DNA from: an uncultured Anaerolineae bacterium | GTDB lineage: Bacteria > Chloroflexota > Anaerolineae > Anaerolineales > Villigracilaceae | Direction of reading: 5' to 3' | DNA: 9,503 bases | Assembly (NCBI GenBank): GCA_903854805.1 | Contig: CAINXK010000590.1 | Span: forward strand, 1-9,503 | Part shown: piece after piece, positions 7,401-9,503 of the stretch | How the letters are laid out: each line of letters starts with the position of its first letter | Position numbering within the stretch: position 1 is the stretch's first letter | The notes under the pieces: generated by a model | The model's input: the letters and a program-made list of their open reading frames with translations, nothing else | Told to the model about the DNA's origin: nothing | Database searches by the model: none | Program-made: the position numbers and the translations under genes

Positions 7401-7427
7401 CAAAAAGCGACCACCTGCGCAGGGGTC
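7401..7427 (-). terminator. Probable Rho-independent terminator of the glycosyltransferase gene
   Basis: Read on the minus strand, GACC-CCT (7427-7421) pairs with AGG-T-GGTC (7416-7409, one bulged base) around the loop GCGC, and the stem is followed by GCTTTTTG (7408-7401). It lies about 100 nt after the glycosyltransferase stop at 7529, on the correct strand. The stem is GC-rich but contains a bulge and the T-run is five bases, so strength is moderate. Confidence 0.45.
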
Positions 7428-7465
7428 TTTGATACCCAAAGACACTGCGGAAGGTGGTCCTTCCG
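7409..7465 (-). repeat. Overlapping inverted repeats with mutually exclusive pairings
   Basis: Four pairings overlap here. GACCACCT (7409-7416) pairs with AGGTGGTC (7452-7459). GTCTTTG (7425-7431) pairs with CAAAGAC (7437-7443). CGGAAGG (7448-7454) pairs with CCTTCCG (7459-7465). The palindrome CCTGCGCAGG occupies 7414-7423. The first and third pairings cannot coexist, and the first and fourth compete for the same bases. Together with the T-run at 7406-7402 this resembles a terminator with an alternative fold, in the 3' region of the glycosyltransferase transcript. Pairings are read directly; function is inference. Confidence 0.5.
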
Positions 7466-7528
7466 AAAGAATAGGGAAGGGGTGACGACCGATCGGCCAA
7501 GATCAATTAATTGTAGTCAGCGAGCTTG

Positions 7529-8818
7529 TCACATTTTCGGGAATCTGGTGGACGAATTAATCAATTCTTGATAATTTTGGATTAATCCCACGGCCCGATC
7601 AACACCGTGTTCAGTACAGATTTTTTTTCCGAGCACAACAGCCCTGGCGCAAAGAAATGGATCGCTGAGTGCACGAGTGATATCAGCCGCGAGGCGCGCG
7701 GCAGATGTCTTGAAGAAACTTGCAGAATGGATACCAACACCAAGTCGCTGGAGGCGATCGGCCCAGAAAGGTTGGTCTCCCCCCAGAGGAATGATGACGG
7801 CTGGAATACCCGCACGCAGCCCGGCGGCGGTGGTACCCATACCGCCATGATGGACGAGGGCTGCCATCTGCGGAAATAGCCAACTGTGAGGAATCTCACG
7901 GATGGGGAATATCGTTTCTGGAAGCGCTTCTGATTGCAGATCACCCCAACCAGAGGCCAACACACCGCGCTGTCCGCTTGCGTCCAGGGCATCAACTACA
8001 AGACGAGTCATGCGCGCCGAGTCTTGGATATCCATGCTGCCGAATCCCACGTAAACAGGAGGCGGTCCACTTTTAAGAAATTGGATTAGCTCGCGAGGTG
8101 GCTGCCAGCCAGAGGCTGGTTCCAGAAACCAATAACCAGTAACGCGGTGATTTGATGGCCAATCCATAGGTGTGGGCAAAACGCTCGGGCTGAAACCGTA
8201 TATCGTAGGATCGTTACGTTCATGCATGTGCTGAAAGTAGTCGTCGATGCGAGACATACCCATTTTCAACCGCCAGCGGTTGAGCGCTGCGCGACAGAGG
8301 CTCCAAAAAGCAAACTGGATAATTCTGTGCGTGACTGGATTGACAAGAAGGTTCTCGTGCGCGCCCCAGGGGGCCAAAAAGGCGGACGGGAAAGCGCGTG
8401 TGGGAGCGAGCAGGGCATGGATCGGGGCCTGAATAAGCGGAATACCACGCTTTTCAGCGCAATCGGGGATACCAAAGAGCAGCGAGGAGGCGATCAGGAG
8501 ATCCGCACCAGCGCTGGTACGCCAATATTCGTCAAACAAGCCTTCCAACAACGGTCCAGCTTTGCGCAGGAGGGATGTAAGTATCTTTAACTGTCCACCC
8601 TGACGCACAGCCGTTTGGATTTCAGGAGTACGAATAAATTCCTGCGGATCAAAACCATGTATGGGAATGAAATCGAGCCCGGCACCGCAGATCAGTTGGC
8701 GGAAGATCTCGCTCGCAGGCATGCAAACTTGATATCCGACGTTTTTTAAACCCACACCAAGAGCGACATATGGCTGTACATCACCGCGCGAGCCTTGGGT
8801 CAGGATCGTTATCTTCAT
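7529..8818 (-). CDS. GT1-family glycosyltransferase (sterol/macrolide glucosyltransferase type)
   Basis: This 429-aa protein has the two-domain GT-B layout of UDP-glycosyltransferases. The N-terminal domain starts with ITILTQGSRGDVQPYVALG (residues 3-21), the glycine-rich acceptor-side loop typical of sterol 3-beta-glucosyltransferase-like and rhamnosyltransferase-like enzymes. The C-terminal domain starts at about residue 255 with VYVGFGSMD. It holds the nucleotide-sugar signature: PHSWLFPQ (310-317), LVHHGGMGTTAAGLRAGIP (321-339) and GGDQPFWADRL (346-356). The predicted reaction is transfer of a sugar from a UDP or related donor to a hydrophobic acceptor such as a lipid, carotenoid or polyketide; the acceptor cannot be read from sequence. 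Length is normal for the family and no signal peptide is seen, so it is cytoplasmic or membrane-associated. ATG 8818 is the natural start, immediately before the conserved first strand, though no strong ribosome-binding site precedes it. It appears to be transcribed alone. Confidence 0.9.
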   Translation of the reverse strand: MKITILTQGSRGDVQPYVALGVGLKNVGYQVCMPASEIFRQLICGAGLDFIPIHGFDPQEFIRTPEIQTAVRQGGQLKILTSLLRKAGPLLEGLFDEYWRTSAGADLLIASSLLFGIPDCAEKRGIPLIQAPIHALLAPTRAFPSAFLAPWGAHENLLVNPVTHRIIQFAFWSLCRAALNRWRLKMGMSRIDDYFQHMHERNDPTIYGFSPSVLPTPMDWPSNHRVTGYWFLEPASGWQPPRELIQFLKSGPPPVYVGFGSMDIQDSARMTRLVVDALDASGQRGVLASGWGDLQSEALPETIFPIREIPHSWLFPQMAALVHHGGMGTTAAGLRAGIPAVIIPLGGDQPFWADRLQRLGVGIHSASFFKTSAARLAADITRALSDPFLCARAVVLGKKICTEHGVDRAVGLIQNYQELINSSTRFPKM

Positions 8819-8998
8819 TGCATCATGTCAGATTCGCTCTGCTCCCAAATATGTCCAGGCAATTCCTTATGGAGACCCAACAGTGGTATAGCCCGCTATA
8901 AACAAAGCTCTCATCCTCGACCATGGTCAGCTTTTCAGCCTTCGTCTGCTTTTTTGCAGCCGCCAGACTGGCTATATTTTGAGAACCGTCTCATGGAA

Positions 8999-9029
8999 AT
9001 TATAGGGAGGATTGGCGGTCGGTTGTCCA
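8999..9029 (-). promoter_or_regulatory. Candidate promoter for the glycosyltransferase gene
   Basis: On the minus strand a perfect TATAAT (9004-8999) is preceded at 19 nt by TGGACA (9029-9024), five of six matches to the -35 consensus. The spacer is two bases longer than ideal. Transcription would begin near 8992, giving an untranslated leader of about 175 nt before the glycosyltransferase start. Confidence 0.36.
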
Positions 9030-9071
9030 AAGAAATTCAGTTGTAGATGCACATTTTAGCCCAATTTCAGG

Positions 9072-9087
9072 AAGGAGGTGGATATTG
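9072..9087 (+). other. Isolated Shine-Dalgarno-like sequence
   Basis: AAGGAGGTG at 9072-9080 is complementary to the 3' end of 16S rRNA over nine bases and is followed by TTG at 9085. The frame from that TTG has only 13 codons before a TAA; an overlapping GTG frame (9078) has 11. Neither peptide is recognisable. Given the poor support for a gene, chance or a relic of a lost gene is likely. Confidence 0.25.
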
Positions 9088-9203
9088 TTTGGTTTTTTGC
9101 TCCGTATTTGTGACTTTGAAGGGTAAGAAACTGTATTTCGAACGACATCCGATTTGACCTTTGTAGGTAGATTATCGAAGATAGGTGAATTTACCAGGGA
9201 TGC

Positions 9204-9503
9204 TCAGGACAGGCGGAAAACCCCCCGCTCCAGGGCAGTGGTGACGGCGGAGGTGCGATCTGAGACGCCGAGCTTGTTACAGATTTGGATGAGATGTGAT
9301 TTGACCGTGGCTTTACTGATATACAGGTTTTCGGCGATTTCCTGATTGGTGGCACCGCGCGCCACCAGCAGCAGCACTTCAATCTCGCGGGCGCTCAGCA
9401 TTTCATCGCCTCCAGAACGAACCTTTCCCATCAGCCGGGCCGCTACAGATGAGGCCAGGACAGTTTCACCCCTGGCAGTGGCCCGCACCGCGCGGAAGAG
9501 TTC
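9204..9503 (-). CDS. NarL/FixJ-type response regulator, C-terminal LuxR DNA-binding part (partial)
   Basis: The frame is open to the right edge of the window, so the N-terminal part of the protein lies outside; 99 residues and the TGA stop (9206-9204) are seen. The visible start, ELFRAVRATARGETVLASSV, is the linker typical of NarL-type regulators just after a receiver domain. It is followed by a complete LuxR helix-turn-helix: LSAREIEVLLLVARGATNQE, IAENLYISKATVKSHL and ICNKLGVSDRTSAV. It should bind DNA as a dimer after phosphorylation by a histidine kinase that is not in the window. A GTG at 9488 could be taken for a start but would cut the conserved linker, so I treat the gene as truncated by the window. 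The adjacent glycosyltransferase on the same strand is a possible but unproven target. Confidence 0.9.
   Translation of the reverse strand, partial: ELFRAVRATARGETVLASSVAARLMGKVRSGGDEMLSAREIEVLLLVARGATNQEIAENLYISKATVKSHLIQICNKLGVSDRTSAVTTALERGVFRLS

Larger units (their letters stand above)
7022..7528. other. Non-coding gap of 507 nt between SNF2 and glycosyltransferase genes
   Basis: I see no credible gene. A 94-codon minus-strand frame (7506-7222) lacks recognisable motifs, is rich in Ser, Pro, Arg and Asn, and has no ribosome-binding site I trust. The part near SNF2 (7030-7160) is AT-rich with palindromes and a promoter candidate. The part near the glycosyltransferase (7374-7465) is GC-rich with several inverted repeats. 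A further small hairpin GGAAC-CATA-GTTCC lies at 7283-7296 with a short T run on its minus-strand 3' side. Confidence 0.6.
8819..9203. other. Non-coding gap of 385 nt between LuxR-type regulator and glycosyltransferase
   Basis: No gene is supported. An 83-codon plus-strand frame (8795-9046) overlaps the glycosyltransferase start and its residue composition looks random. The gap holds a promoter candidate for the glycosyltransferase and an isolated ribosome-binding-site-like sequence, annotated separately. No clear terminator for the upstream regulator gene was found. Confidence 0.55.

Noticed and set aside
7374..7465. Integron attC site or CRISPR-like repeat
   Set aside because: The core GTTRRRY/RYYYAAC pair of attC sites is absent, and there are no regularly spaced direct repeats.
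7222..7506. 94-codon minus-strand frame between the SNF2 and glycosyltransferase genes
   Set aside because: No recognisable motif, low-complexity composition rich in Ser, Pro and Arg, no ribosome-binding site, and it overlaps a cluster of inverted repeats and a terminator-like structure.

Overview
The window looks like a chromosomal segment of a free-living environmental bacterium. Most genes lie on the minus strand, and mid-range base composition alternates with AT-rich intergenic stretches. The recognisable families recall Chloroflexota (Anaerolineae-like) genomes: a sensor-type periplasmic binding protein, a stand-alone receiver with CheC, a SNF2/SWIM pair, a sterol-type GT1 glycosyltransferase and a decayed nucleotide-transporter/HEAT protein. 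That assignment is inference from recalled family resemblance; no rRNA or marker gene is present to confirm it.

Layout. Positions 1-228 (minus) hold the N-terminal 76 residues of a secreted substrate-binding protein that runs off the left edge. Positions 366-1344 (minus) hold a two-gene signalling operon: a single-domain CheY-like receiver followed, with a 17-nt overlap, by a CheC-type phosphatase with both active-site motifs intact. Positions about 1537-2996 (plus) are the only stretch that reads on the plus strand, and it is a graveyard. It contains an MFS/Npt-like transporter tail and HEAT-repeat region broken by frame changes and stops, an HD-type segment, and an abrupt in-frame join to the C-terminal part of a HigA-type antitoxin.

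Positions 3037-7021 (minus) carry an intact 1007-aa SNF2-family DNA translocase followed by a SWIM zinc-finger protein, separated by 85 nt that form a long hairpin. This pairing resembles the YwqA/YwqB pair of Bacillus and is probably one transcription unit acting on DNA. Positions 7022-7528 have no credible gene but hold an operator-like AT-rich promoter region and a cluster of overlapping inverted repeats, including a probable terminator. Positions 7529-8818 (minus) encode a GT1 glycosyltransferase. Positions 8819-9203 are non-coding with a TATAAT promoter candidate and an isolated Shine-Dalgarno-like sequence. Positions 9204-9503 (minus) are the C-terminal LuxR-type DNA-binding end of a response regulator truncated by the right edge.

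Functionally there are separate modules: phospho-signalling at the left, DNA remodelling or repair in the centre, and sugar transfer plus a transcriptional regulator at the right. No complete novel system is evident. The best second looks are the receiver-CheC pair, the SNF2-SWIM pair, the chimeric pseudogene and the mutually exclusive hairpins near 7400-7465.
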